Below, one piece after another: positions 15,922 through 23,556 of a stretch of DNA of 64,000 nucleotides (the first letter of the stretch is position 1; the number at the start of each line of letters is the position of its first letter). The notes under the pieces were generated by a model, which ran no database searches, had not been told where the DNA came from, and worked only from the letters and a program-made list of their open reading frames with translations. Source of the DNA: Roseivirga sp. (lineage in GTDB: Bacteria > Bacteroidota > Bacteroidia > Cytophagales > Cyclobacteriaceae). The position numbers and the translations under genes were made by a program. The stretch covers positions 1 through 64,000 of the forward strand of contig JAJCYM010000020.1 of the NCBI GenBank assembly GCA_029262895.1, read 5' to 3'.

Positions 15922-18306
15922 TCAGAACTCCAGGTTCAATTTGAGACTCATATTACGACCTGTTTCATCAGCATAATATCTGAATCTATTCATATAGTCA
16001 CGATAGCTCGAATTAAGGATGTTGTCAACAGTAATGATTACCCCCAGCGTAGTTGAGGTATTTAGGGGTAACTTAAACCCGGCAGATGCATCAAGTACCA
16101 TATAGGCCGCAGGAGCATCTAAAATATCAAAGGTGGTACCGTTCAGTGCAAAAACATCCGAACCCAAAGACTTTACTAGTTCAATCTGCTGAATGGTAAT
16201 CGTTCTAGGAGCGTTCCTCTGTTTATTGACGCCAAGTGCGGAGAACGAAACAAATCCATCTTTAAATTTGTCACTTTCTGGCAATTTCAAATCAAAGCCG
16301 GTACGGATTCTATTTGCCGGGATATTGATCAATGCACTGTCATTCCCCTTATCTCTTGCCTGCAAAAAGGAAACTTTATTTACCCAATGGAGACCTTTGC
16401 TCAATTGAAGACTCAAGTCCAGATCAAAGCCAAAAAGAGTTGCATCCGTTTGCGTGTACCTAAAGATTGGAAACGCCCCTCGTGTGGTCAAGGTGATGTC
16501 CTCGGGCCTCAAATAAATATAATTGGTAATTACATTGTAATAAACAGAAGCATCCAGGCTGAAGCCTTCGCTGGTATGTTCCAAATTACTCACCCATTTG
16601 ATAGAACTCTCACTCTCCAGATCTTCGTTACCCTCTTCAATCGCAGCGGCACCGTGATGCAATCCATCGCTAAATAATTCGTTCACGTTTGGTGCTCTCC
16701 AGGCAGTTCCAATATTTGTCCTAAAATCTGTCTGCTCATCAAGTAAAAAGACAAATCCCAGTGACCCGGTTGTGTTGTTAAAGTCAAATTCGGGTCGAAT
16801 CAACACGTCATTCTCATCAAACTTTCTAATCTGATAATGTTTAAAATCGTGCCTCAAACCAAATTCCAACTCATACTTAGTTTGAACAAACCTGGTAATG
16901 AAATGACCTCCAAAAGTATAGTTGTCATAATTGGGGATTAGAGGAGTTACTCCAAGATCAAAGCGATTGTCGTTGACCTGATTCATATAAGTGAGACCTG
17001 CATCGCTCTTCCAATTGCCCCTTGCATTAATATCCAAATCCAAATCCAGGGAATGTGTATTCAAGGTCAGGGCAAGTGAAGGCAGGTTCGCTAAATCTCC
17101 TCTTCGAATATCAAATTCTTCACGCTGATTTTTTTGATACCCATACAACACTTTCAACTCTCCCAGTCGTTTCAATTCTGCGTGGAAAAATCCTTTGATA
17201 AGCTGATGGTTGATTACCTGTTTTGGCACGCCAATCTCATAACTAAAATCTTCAATAATGGCAGGTTCAGACCTCCCTACAGCATCCTGAAAGTCTGACG
17301 AGCTGCTGTTGTGCGCTGCCCTTAAGATTCCAACCTCCGAATCAAAATTGCTATAATATATCTCCGCTCCAATTCCAGTTTTATGATAGCCAACCCCCGC
17401 AGAAAAGTTCTCTTCGATAACACCAGTATTCGTCAGTCTGTAATTGGCAGCACGAGCATCACCACCTTTTTTATAAGTTCCCTGAAGTCTCCATCCTAGC
17501 CCCCTTATTCCTTTAACTCCACCTTCCAGATATCCTGAACCTGCATACATTCCATTGTTTGATGCTCCAATCAGATTAAACTGACCACCCAATCCCGGCT
17601 CCTTAGGTAGCTGCGGAGGGTTTACAAGTATTACTCCTCCTATGGCGTCAGATCCATATTTAACAGCTGCCGCACCTTTAATTAGAGATAAGTTAGTTGC
17701 CACAAACGGATCAATTTCAGGCGCATGCTCCTGGCCCCATTGTTGACCTTCCTGGCGAATGCCATTGTTTAAAATCAATATCCGGTTACTGTGTAAACCA
17801 TGTACAACAGGTTTTGCAATGGTAGGTCCTGTTTGCAATACATTGACTCCTGATATTTTTGACAATGCACTACCAAGGGTCTCTCCTCTGGATTGTTCCA
17901 ATTCAGTTTGACTCAACTCTGAGGTATTTAGGCTTGCTACTTCACCAATGCGCTCACCTTCAACAGTCACAGCCTCCAAATTGGTCACAGTCGGATCAAG
18001 CTTAACTTCAATGTCCAAATCGCTTTGATCCAATACCACTGATACTCTATAATCCTTGTACCCAATAAATTTGACAAGAAGCTCGAACGTTCCACTACAG
18101 ATTTGCTCTATAACAAATCTTCCTTGTGAATCGGCCACGGCAGATTTCTTTTCTTCAATTAATTGAAGTGTGGCGAAAGGAATAGCTTTTTGTGAGTCAG
18201 AAGATCTCACCACTCCAGAAAGCTTTAACTCACAATCATCAGATTGGGCTAAGGCCAAATTCGGAGCAACTACGAAAAGAAGTACAGCAACTACTTTTTT
18301 CAGCAT
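15922..18306 (-). CDS. TonB-dependent outer-membrane receptor
   Basis: 794 residues. Signal peptide 1-20, CarboxypepD_reg (SusC-type N-terminal) domain about 25-110, plug about 125-230, then a 22-strand-type barrel ending in LKLNLEF. The plug contains TLGSALSKISGVNVLQTG and the block GQQWGQEHAPEIDPF with KYGSDAIGGVI. There is no adjacent SusD, so a siderophore, metal or small-cofactor receptor is more likely than a glycan receptor. It follows a small secreted protein gene on the same strand by 78 bases, and a TTGCAA palindrome lies just before its start, consistent with metal-responsive control. Substrate unknown. Confidence 0.92.
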   Translation of the reverse strand: MLKKVVAVLLFVVAPNLALAQSDDCELKLSGVVRSSDSQKAIPFATLQLIEEKKSAVADSQGRFVIEQICSGTFELLVKFIGYKDYRVSVVLDQSDLDIEVKLDPTVTNLEAVTVEGERIGEVASLNTSELSQTELEQSRGETLGSALSKISGVNVLQTGPTIAKPVVHGLHSNRILILNNGIRQEGQQWGQEHAPEIDPFVATNLSLIKGAAAVKYGSDAIGGVILVNPPQLPKEPGLGGQFNLIGASNNGMYAGSGYLEGGVKGIRGLGWRLQGTYKKGGDARAANYRLTNTGVIEENFSAGVGYHKTGIGAEIYYSNFDSEVGILRAAHNSSSSDFQDAVGRSEPAIIEDFSYEIGVPKQVINHQLIKGFFHAELKRLGELKVLYGYQKNQREEFDIRRGDLANLPSLALTLNTHSLDLDLDINARGNWKSDAGLTYMNQVNDNRFDLGVTPLIPNYDNYTFGGHFITRFVQTKYELEFGLRHDFKHYQIRKFDENDVLIRPEFDFNNTTGSLGFVFLLDEQTDFRTNIGTAWRAPNVNELFSDGLHHGAAAIEEGNEDLESESSIKWVSNLEHTSEGFSLDASVYYNVITNYIYLRPEDITLTTRGAFPIFRYTQTDATLFGFDLDLSLQLSKGLHWVNKVSFLQARDKGNDSALINIPANRIRTGFDLKLPESDKFKDGFVSFSALGVNKQRNAPRTITIQQIELVKSLGSDVFALNGTTFDILDAPAAYMVLDASAGFKLPLNTSTTLGVIITVDNILNSSYRDYMNRFRYYADETGRNMSLKLNLEF

Positions 18307-18328
18307 AGGACATGTGAAATAACATCTT

Positions 18329-18345
18329 TTGCAACACTATTGCAA
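18329..18345. promoter_or_regulatory. TTGCAA-N5-TTGCAA palindrome upstream of TonB receptor
   Basis: Two copies of the self-complementary hexamer TTGCAA flank CACTA, giving a 17-base dyad. Its near edge is 22 bases from the receptor start at 18306. Size and position fit an operator, for example of a Fur/Zur-type repressor; the regulator is inferred only from the gene it precedes. Confidence 0.4.
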
Positions 18346-18384
18346 TTCGTTTTTTCTAAAAGGGTATATCAGGGGTAATTTTGG

Positions 18385-18771
18385 TCAGCCGTCAGTCGAA
18401 TCAACGAGCTTAAATTTGTAGAACAGGTAATAGATGAAATTAAAAGAGAGGTTGGACTGAGATTCTTCTGCCTTACTTTTTTCGGAACTTTCGACACTCG
18501 GTTTCTTAGAATCTTTTTCCAAGAGCGGCTCCGGAGTAGGTATTTTTGGAAAATTGATCTGTGGCATAGGGCCTACAGGTAAAACGTCAGACTGCCCACG
18601 AATTTCCTCCACTGAGCGTTCTCCATTATTCGGTATAGAATCCTTAACAATAACTACAGAAGTTTCTGATTTCTCTTGAATAATTTCGCCTTCTTGAGCC
18701 TGCATTATATGCGGGACACCAAACGCTCCGAGCGCTAAAAGCAAAATTGAATAAGAGTATCTAACTCGCAT
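18385..18771 (-). CDS. Small secreted protein, unknown function
   Basis: 128 residues from the Met at 18771; an in-frame Met 13 codons upstream would place a Cys- and Phe-rich stretch ahead of a clear signal peptide (MRVRYSYSILLLALGAFGV, cleavage near AQEG), so the inner start is preferred. The mature protein is polar, Ser, Glu and Pro-rich, without domains, and ends in an aromatic segment (FNFIYYLFYKF). It lies 78 bases upstream of the TonB receptor on the same strand and might be co-transcribed. No function is proposed. Confidence 0.6.
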   Translation of the reverse strand: MRVRYSYSILLLALGAFGVPHIMQAQEGEIIQEKSETSVVIVKDSIPNNGERSVEEIRGQSDVLPVGPMPQINFPKIPTPEPLLEKDSKKPSVESSEKSKAEESQSNLSFNFIYYLFYKFKLVDSTDG

Positions 18772-18849
18772 AGTTTGCCATTGAGGGCTATAAAAATAAC
18801 AAAAAAACACAAATAACTTAACGTCTTCATGTTTAAAATGTTCATTCTT

Positions 18850-18879
18850 TTGCGATTTTTGGTGTATAGCGCATCTTTG
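18850..18879 (+). promoter_or_regulatory. Bacteroidota-type promoter of csaA-murF/alr
   Basis: TTG at 18850-18852 is followed after 19 bases by CATCTTTG (18872-18879), one mismatch from TAnnTTTG. The ATG of csaA is 20 bases beyond. Spacing and order agree with the -33/-7 pattern of this phylum. Confidence 0.5.
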
Positions 18880-18899
18880 AACGTATAATAAGCAGTTTT

Positions 18900-19238
18900 A
18901 TGACACTGATTAGCTGGCAGGATTTCGAAAAAGTTCATTTGGTAGTAGGGACCATAATCGAGGTAATTGATTTCCCTGAAGCAAGAAAACCAGCTTGGAA
19001 GCTAAGGGTGGATTTGGGTGCTGAGTTGGGAATAAAAAAATCCAGTGCACAAATCACGGAGCACTATTCCAAAACCGAGCTTATGGGTAAGCAGGTAGTT
19101 TGCGTAGCTAATTTCCCTCCAAAACAAATAGGAAACTTCATGTCGGAAGTGCTGGTCACGGGTTTTCCTGATTCCGATGGAAACGTAGTGTTAGCAAGTC
19201 CTGATAAACCAGTGCCCAATGGTGGCAAACTCTTTTGA
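18900..19238 (+). CDS. csaA: CsaA-type tRNA-binding domain protein
   Basis: 112 residues, the full length of CsaA, an export-related chaperone with the EMAP/tRNA-binding OB fold seen at the end of methionyl-tRNA synthetase. Family blocks visible are VVGTIIEVIDFPEARKPAWKL, KKSSAQIT, VANFPPKQIG and the closing VPNGGKLF. Its TGA overlaps the ATG of the murF-alr gene by one base (TGATG), so the two are coupled. The biochemical role in Bacteroidota is not settled. Confidence 0.88.
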   Translation: MTLISWQDFEKVHLVVGTIIEVIDFPEARKPAWKLRVDLGAELGIKKSSAQITEHYSKTELMGKQVVCVANFPPKQIGNFMSEVLVTGFPDSDGNVVLASPDKPVPNGGKLF

Positions 19239-21691
19239 TGGACGGAATCTTGGACTTTCAGAAATTGTCAGAAATTGTTGGCGGGTCAATCACCCAATTA
19301 CATTCCAACCATGAAATCAGCGATATCATAACTGATAGCCGAAAAGTCCATACCATTGGACTGCACTCGGTGTTTTTTGCTATAAATGGTATCCATCATG
19401 ACGGACATCTCTTTTTAGAGGATCTCTATAATAAGAATTTGCGAAATATTGTGGTTGAGAAGGAAATTGACTGGCATCAATTTCCGGAGGCTAACATTCT
19501 GGTGGTAGAAAATTCCATTCAGGCCTTGCAAAAACTTGCCACGTTTCATAGGTCGGAATTTCAAATTCCCGTTGTAGGCATCACTGGAAGCAATGCAAAG
19601 ACGATTGTCAAAGAATGGTTGTTTCAACTGCTCTCTGGCAGTTATGAAGTACTACAGAGTCCAAGAAGTTATAACTCTCAATTGGGTGTATCGCTTTCCG
19701 TTTGGCAACTGAACTCAGGACATGAGCAGGCCATCTTCGAAGCTGGCATTTCGACAGTTAACGAAATGCGACATCTCGAGACTATTATTAAGCCTACTGT
19801 TGGGATTTTTACCAATATAGGTTCGGCCCATGAGCAGGGATTTTCGTCTGTTGAAGAAAAGGTAAAGGAGAAACTTCAGCTATTTAAAACCAGTGAATTG
19901 ATCATTTATTGTCAGGATCATAAGCTGATTCATGATATGATAAATGAGTCATCACTTATCAATTGCCAATTGCTCTCATGGTCTTTCAATGCCGACAGTC
20001 CTATCAAAATAAAGACAATTAATGCCCGTCATTTTGAAATCAAATTCAACCAGAAGGTCTTAAGGCTTAAACTCCCATTTGCAGATAGGGCATCGCATGA
20101 AAATTTGTTCCATTGCATTAGCTACCTGTTGCATTTGGGTTTTGAAGAACCCAGGATTCAGGTTGCACTAAATCGACTAGAACCAATCAAAATGAGGTTG
20201 GCCTTAAAGCAAGGTATCAATGGTTGTTCCATCGTGGATGACACCTACAACAATGACCTTGTAGGACTGGAATTTGCCTTACAGTTTTTGCATTCTCAGC
20301 ATCAGCGTTCTTCTAAAACAGTCATACTTTCAGACATTCCTCAATCTTCATTAAGCCAAGACCTGCTCTATCAAAAGGTGGGTCAATTACTCAAATCACA
20401 AGGTGTAAAGAGGTTCATTGGAATCGGCCCTGAGCTTTATGCTCAAAAAGAAAAAATTGACATCCCCGGTGAATATTTCAATTCTACCGATTCATTTTTG
20501 AAAGACTTCAAAACCTTGGTATTTGAAAATGAAATGGTCTTGGTCAAAGGTGCGCGGGTTTTTGAGTTTGAAAAAATTGTTTCACAACTGGTAGAAAAAC
20601 TACATGAAACTGTTTTAGAAATTGATTTGGATGCGCTCACTCACAACCTCAATTTCTATCGAAACAAACTGAGAGCATCTACCAAATTAATGGTCATGGT
20701 AAAGGCCTTAGCCTATGGTAGCGGGAGTGCCGAAATTTCAAATCTATTGCAATTTCACAAGGTTGATTACCTGGCCGTGGCTTATACCGATGAAGGTGTA
20801 GAATTAAGAAAAAATGGCGTTCAATTGCCGGTCATGGTGATGAACCCTAAGAATGATCTGGTTAGGCTTTTGGAAAATGATTTGGAGCCGGAGGTATTCG
20901 GGCTATCACAATTGCAAAGGTATGTTGAAGAACTTAAACTTATTAATCAGGAATTAGGCGTTCATTTGAATATCAACACGGGCATGAATCGCCTGGGTGT
21001 AGATGCTGAAGAAATAGATCAATTGATCGAAGCTTTGAAGGTTTCCCCACAAATAAAGGTCAAGAGCATTTTCACCCACCTGGCTGGAGCAGACTCAACT
21101 GAGCACAGGGACTTCTCACTGCAGCAGCTTCATGATTTTGAGCCAATTGCTCAACAGCTAGAAAAAGCGTTGGGCTACAGCACCATCAAACATGCACTTA
21201 ATTCCGCAGGCATTTTAAGCTTTCCTGAGTATCAGATGGATATGGTAAGACTGGGCATTGGGCTGCACGGTTTTGACCCATCCGGGCATGCAAACGAGTT
21301 GTTCTCAGTCAGTACCCTCAAGACTATTATTTCCCAAATCCGCAAAATCGAAGAGGGTGAAACCATAGGTTATGGAAGAAAGGGAACAGCTACAAAAGAT
21401 TGTGTTATTGCTACTATTGCATTGGGCTATGCTGATGGATTTTCAAGAGCCTTTAGCGATGGAATTGGCCAAGTAATGATCAACGGAAATCTGGCAAATG
21501 TGATTGGGAATGTCTGTATGGACATGACTATGATTGATATCACGGGCATTGATGCTAAAGAAGGAGATGAGGTGATTATTTTCGGTAAAGAGCTACCGAT
21601 TCAACAGGTGGCCTCAAGTATAGATACGATACCCTACGAAATTCTGACTAGTGTGAGCAGTCGGGTAAAACGAATTTACTTTTCACATTAA
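19238..21691 (+). CDS. Bifunctional MurF ligase / alanine racemase
   Basis: 817 residues from the ATG at 19238 (a TTG one codon earlier is possible). The N-terminal half is UDP-MurNAc-tripeptide:D-Ala-D-Ala ligase (MurF), the C-terminal half a PLP alanine racemase (Alr) that makes the D-Ala used by MurF and Ddl. This fusion is typical of Bacteroidota. In MurF the P-loop reads GSNAKT (117-122) where GxxGKT is usual, so Ala120 replaces Gly; the partner blocks NSQLGV and DDTYNNDL are present. Alr starts near 455 with K489 as PLP lysine (VKALAYGSG) and the GYGRKG block holding the catalytic Tyr. Acts in the cytoplasm in peptidoglycan synthesis. Confidence 0.92.
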   Translation: MDGILDFQKLSEIVGGSITQLHSNHEISDIITDSRKVHTIGLHSVFFAINGIHHDGHLFLEDLYNKNLRNIVVEKEIDWHQFPEANILVVENSIQALQKLATFHRSEFQIPVVGITGSNAKTIVKEWLFQLLSGSYEVLQSPRSYNSQLGVSLSVWQLNSGHEQAIFEAGISTVNEMRHLETIIKPTVGIFTNIGSAHEQGFSSVEEKVKEKLQLFKTSELIIYCQDHKLIHDMINESSLINCQLLSWSFNADSPIKIKTINARHFEIKFNQKVLRLKLPFADRASHENLFHCISYLLHLGFEEPRIQVALNRLEPIKMRLALKQGINGCSIVDDTYNNDLVGLEFALQFLHSQHQRSSKTVILSDIPQSSLSQDLLYQKVGQLLKSQGVKRFIGIGPELYAQKEKIDIPGEYFNSTDSFLKDFKTLVFENEMVLVKGARVFEFEKIVSQLVEKLHETVLEIDLDALTHNLNFYRNKLRASTKLMVMVKALAYGSGSAEISNLLQFHKVDYLAVAYTDEGVELRKNGVQLPVMVMNPKNDLVRLLENDLEPEVFGLSQLQRYVEELKLINQELGVHLNINTGMNRLGVDAEEIDQLIEALKVSPQIKVKSIFTHLAGADSTEHRDFSLQQLHDFEPIAQQLEKALGYSTIKHALNSAGILSFPEYQMDMVRLGIGLHGFDPSGHANELFSVSTLKTIISQIRKIEEGETIGYGRKGTATKDCVIATIALGYADGFSRAFSDGIGQVMINGNLANVIGNVCMDMTMIDITGIDAKEGDEVIIFGKELPIQQVASSIDTIPYEILTSVSSRVKRIYFSH

Positions 21692-21850
21692 TCAACCACC
21701 GCAGCCCAAGTTTTTCTTTAGCGGTACATTCTTTGGTAAACCTCCAAAATCAAAATCCTTGTCGTCCCATTTATCTTCCTTTTCTGCCTCCAATTTAGCT
21801 TTTCGTAGAGCCTCTTCATATTCTGTCTTCTTTGAGGTCTTGTTTTTCAT
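21692..21850 (-). CDS. 52-residue conserved-type protein ending in GCGG
   Basis: A small gene that automatic cut-offs would miss: 52 residues, starting ATG at 21850 and stopping directly against the murF-alr stop. A basic N-terminus (MKNKTSKKTEYEEAL) is followed by an acidic helix with alternating Glu/Lys, then DFDFGGLP and NVPLKKNLGCGG at the C-terminus. The DFGGLP...KKNLGCGG tail looks familiar from small Bacteroidota proteins, which supports it as a real gene. The single Cys in GCGG might bind a metal or be modified. Function unknown. A GxGG tail also recalls ubiquitin-like termini, but there is no such fold here. Confidence 0.7.
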   Translation of the reverse strand: MKNKTSKKTEYEEALRKAKLEAEKEDKWDDKDFDFGGLPKNVPLKKNLGCGG

Positions 21851-21905
21851 GTCTAATTAACTGTATTAACCTTTGAAAAATTCCAATTTTAGTTAATTTG
21901 AATGG

Positions 21906-23252
21906 ATGAATCTGAACATCCAGACTTTGGTGCAAAGACAATTTGATCAGGTGGACAATGCTCCTCTGGTGGTGTTCCGAATGCTCTTTGGTTTTCTGAT
22001 TTTTGTCGAATCCGCGGGTGCTATTTTCACGGGTTGGGTAAAGGAAACCTTTATTATTCCAGATTTTACCTTTACCATCATCGGGTTTGAATGGCTTCAA
22101 CCTCTGCCCGGTAGTGGCATGTATTTCTACTTTGCCCTTATGGCTCTTCTTGGCCTAATGGTCATGTTGGGGTACCAATATAGGCTCAGTATTGGCCTCT
22201 TCACACTTCTTTGGACAATTAGCTACTTCATGCAAAAGTCCAGCTATAACAATCACTACTATCTATTGATTTTGCTCTGCCTTTTTATGTGGTATGTACC
22301 TGCTCATGGCTACGCTTCACTGGACGCCCGCAGAAAAAATGCAGTAGTAAGCCTGACTTGTTCAAGATGGTGCATTAGCATATTCAAAATTCAATTGTGG
22401 ATCGTATTCAGCTTTGCTGCCATTTCGAAGCTTTATCCCGGGTGGCTTCAGGGTGATTTCATCGATTTCGTCTTTGTAGGAAAACAAAACTATCCTGTTA
22501 TAGGCCAGTGGCTACAGGAAAATTGGGTGCAAAAAGTAGTTGTTTATGGAGGCATCATTTTCGACCTAGTGATCATCTATTTTCTACTATGGAGAAGAAC
22601 CCGCAAGGTTGCCTTCGGTGTCACTGTTGTTTTTCATCTTTTTAATTCGGCAGTTTTTCAAATCGGGATTTTTCCATACCTGATGATTGCTCTTTGCATT
22701 TTCTTTTTTGATCCCTTTATCATCCGAAAAAAGTTTTTAAAGAAGAAGCCCATTAGCAAAACACTCTATTTTGAAAACGAAGTGCTGTCCGTTCGCAAGA
22801 AAGCGTTGTTATACCTCTTTGGCCTCTATTTCCTTATCCAATTTTGGCTTCCGCTCCGGCATCATTTATTTGCGGGAGATGTGATTTGGACGGAAGAAGG
22901 TCACAGAATGGCATGGCGCATGATGCTAAGAACCAAGGGAGGTAGTATTGATTTTTTGGTTAAAGATGTTGCCAATGATTCTACCTGGGTGGTTCAGCCG
23001 AGAACAGAACTGAACGCTAAACAGGTTTCTGCTATGGCCTCAAAGCCAGACATGATTTGGCAGTATTCCAAAAGGCTCAGGAAAAAATACCAGAAGCAGG
23101 GTATGCAAAATGTACAGATATTTGCCAGGTCAAGGGTCAGACTTAATGGCGGGCCTGCTTACCCCATCATTAATGAGAATCAGGATTTGGCAGCAGTGAA
23201 GTGGCAAAGCATGAAACATTCTGATTGGATTCTGAGCCCTGATGAACAATAA
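21906..23252 (+). CDS. HTTM-domain (gamma-carboxylase-like) membrane protein
   Basis: 448 residues with at least seven hydrophobic segments between about 20 and 310, followed by a soluble C-terminal domain of about 120 residues. The pattern fits the HTTM family, related to vitamin K-dependent gamma-carboxylase: an early GFLIFVES region, a YYLLILLCLFMWYVPAHG segment, FSFAAISKLYPGWL, and the C-terminal PLRHHLFAGDVIWTEEGHRMAW, a signature block of the family. Bacterial members have no firmly known substrate. The next genes on the strand are feoA and feoB, 77 bases on, but no functional link is clear. Confidence 0.8.
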   Translation: MNLNIQTLVQRQFDQVDNAPLVVFRMLFGFLIFVESAGAIFTGWVKETFIIPDFTFTIIGFEWLQPLPGSGMYFYFALMALLGLMVMLGYQYRLSIGLFTLLWTISYFMQKSSYNNHYYLLILLCLFMWYVPAHGYASLDARRKNAVVSLTCSRWCISIFKIQLWIVFSFAAISKLYPGWLQGDFIDFVFVGKQNYPVIGQWLQENWVQKVVVYGGIIFDLVIIYFLLWRRTRKVAFGVTVVFHLFNSAVFQIGIFPYLMIALCIFFFDPFIIRKKFLKKKPISKTLYFENEVLSVRKKALLYLFGLYFLIQFWLPLRHHLFAGDVIWTEEGHRMAWRMMLRTKGGSIDFLVKDVANDSTWVVQPRTELNAKQVSAMASKPDMIWQYSKRLRKKYQKQGMQNVQIFARSRVRLNGGPAYPIINENQDLAAVKWQSMKHSDWILSPDEQ

Positions 23253-23329
23253 GGATTAGTTTGTTTTGTTTATCCATTCACCGCTAGTAAATTGCCCTAG
23301 TTTTTAATTAATCTAAATAAAAAGAGAGG

Positions 23330-23551
23330 ATGAAAAGTTTGGCTGACCTAAAAGTCAGTGAAAAAGGGATTATCAAGAGCTTCTCAGACGAAGCCTTATC
23401 CGTCAAGCTTATAGAAATGGGTTGCCTTCCCGGAAGTGAAATTGAATTGAATTTTGCGGCACCCTTCAACGGTCCTCTTGCTGTAAAAGTAGCAGGGTAC
23501 CATCTCTCTCTGCGCAAGGAAGAAGCGCGTAGCGTTACACTGGAAGATTAA
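23330..23551 (+). CDS. feoA: FeoA-like ferrous iron transport protein
   Basis: 73 residues, the size of FeoA, an SH3-like small cytoplasmic protein needed by the FeoB iron channel. Family features are the opening LADLKVSEKG, the LIEMGCLPGSEIEL block, AAPFNGPLAVKV and the closing SLRKEEARSV. A strong ribosome-binding site (AGAGAGG) precedes the ATG directly. It ends 5 bases before feoB, a coupled pair. Confidence 0.92.
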   Translation: MKSLADLKVSEKGIIKSFSDEALSVKLIEMGCLPGSEIELNFAAPFNGPLAVKVAGYHLSLRKEEARSVTLED

Positions 23552-23556
23552 ACCAA

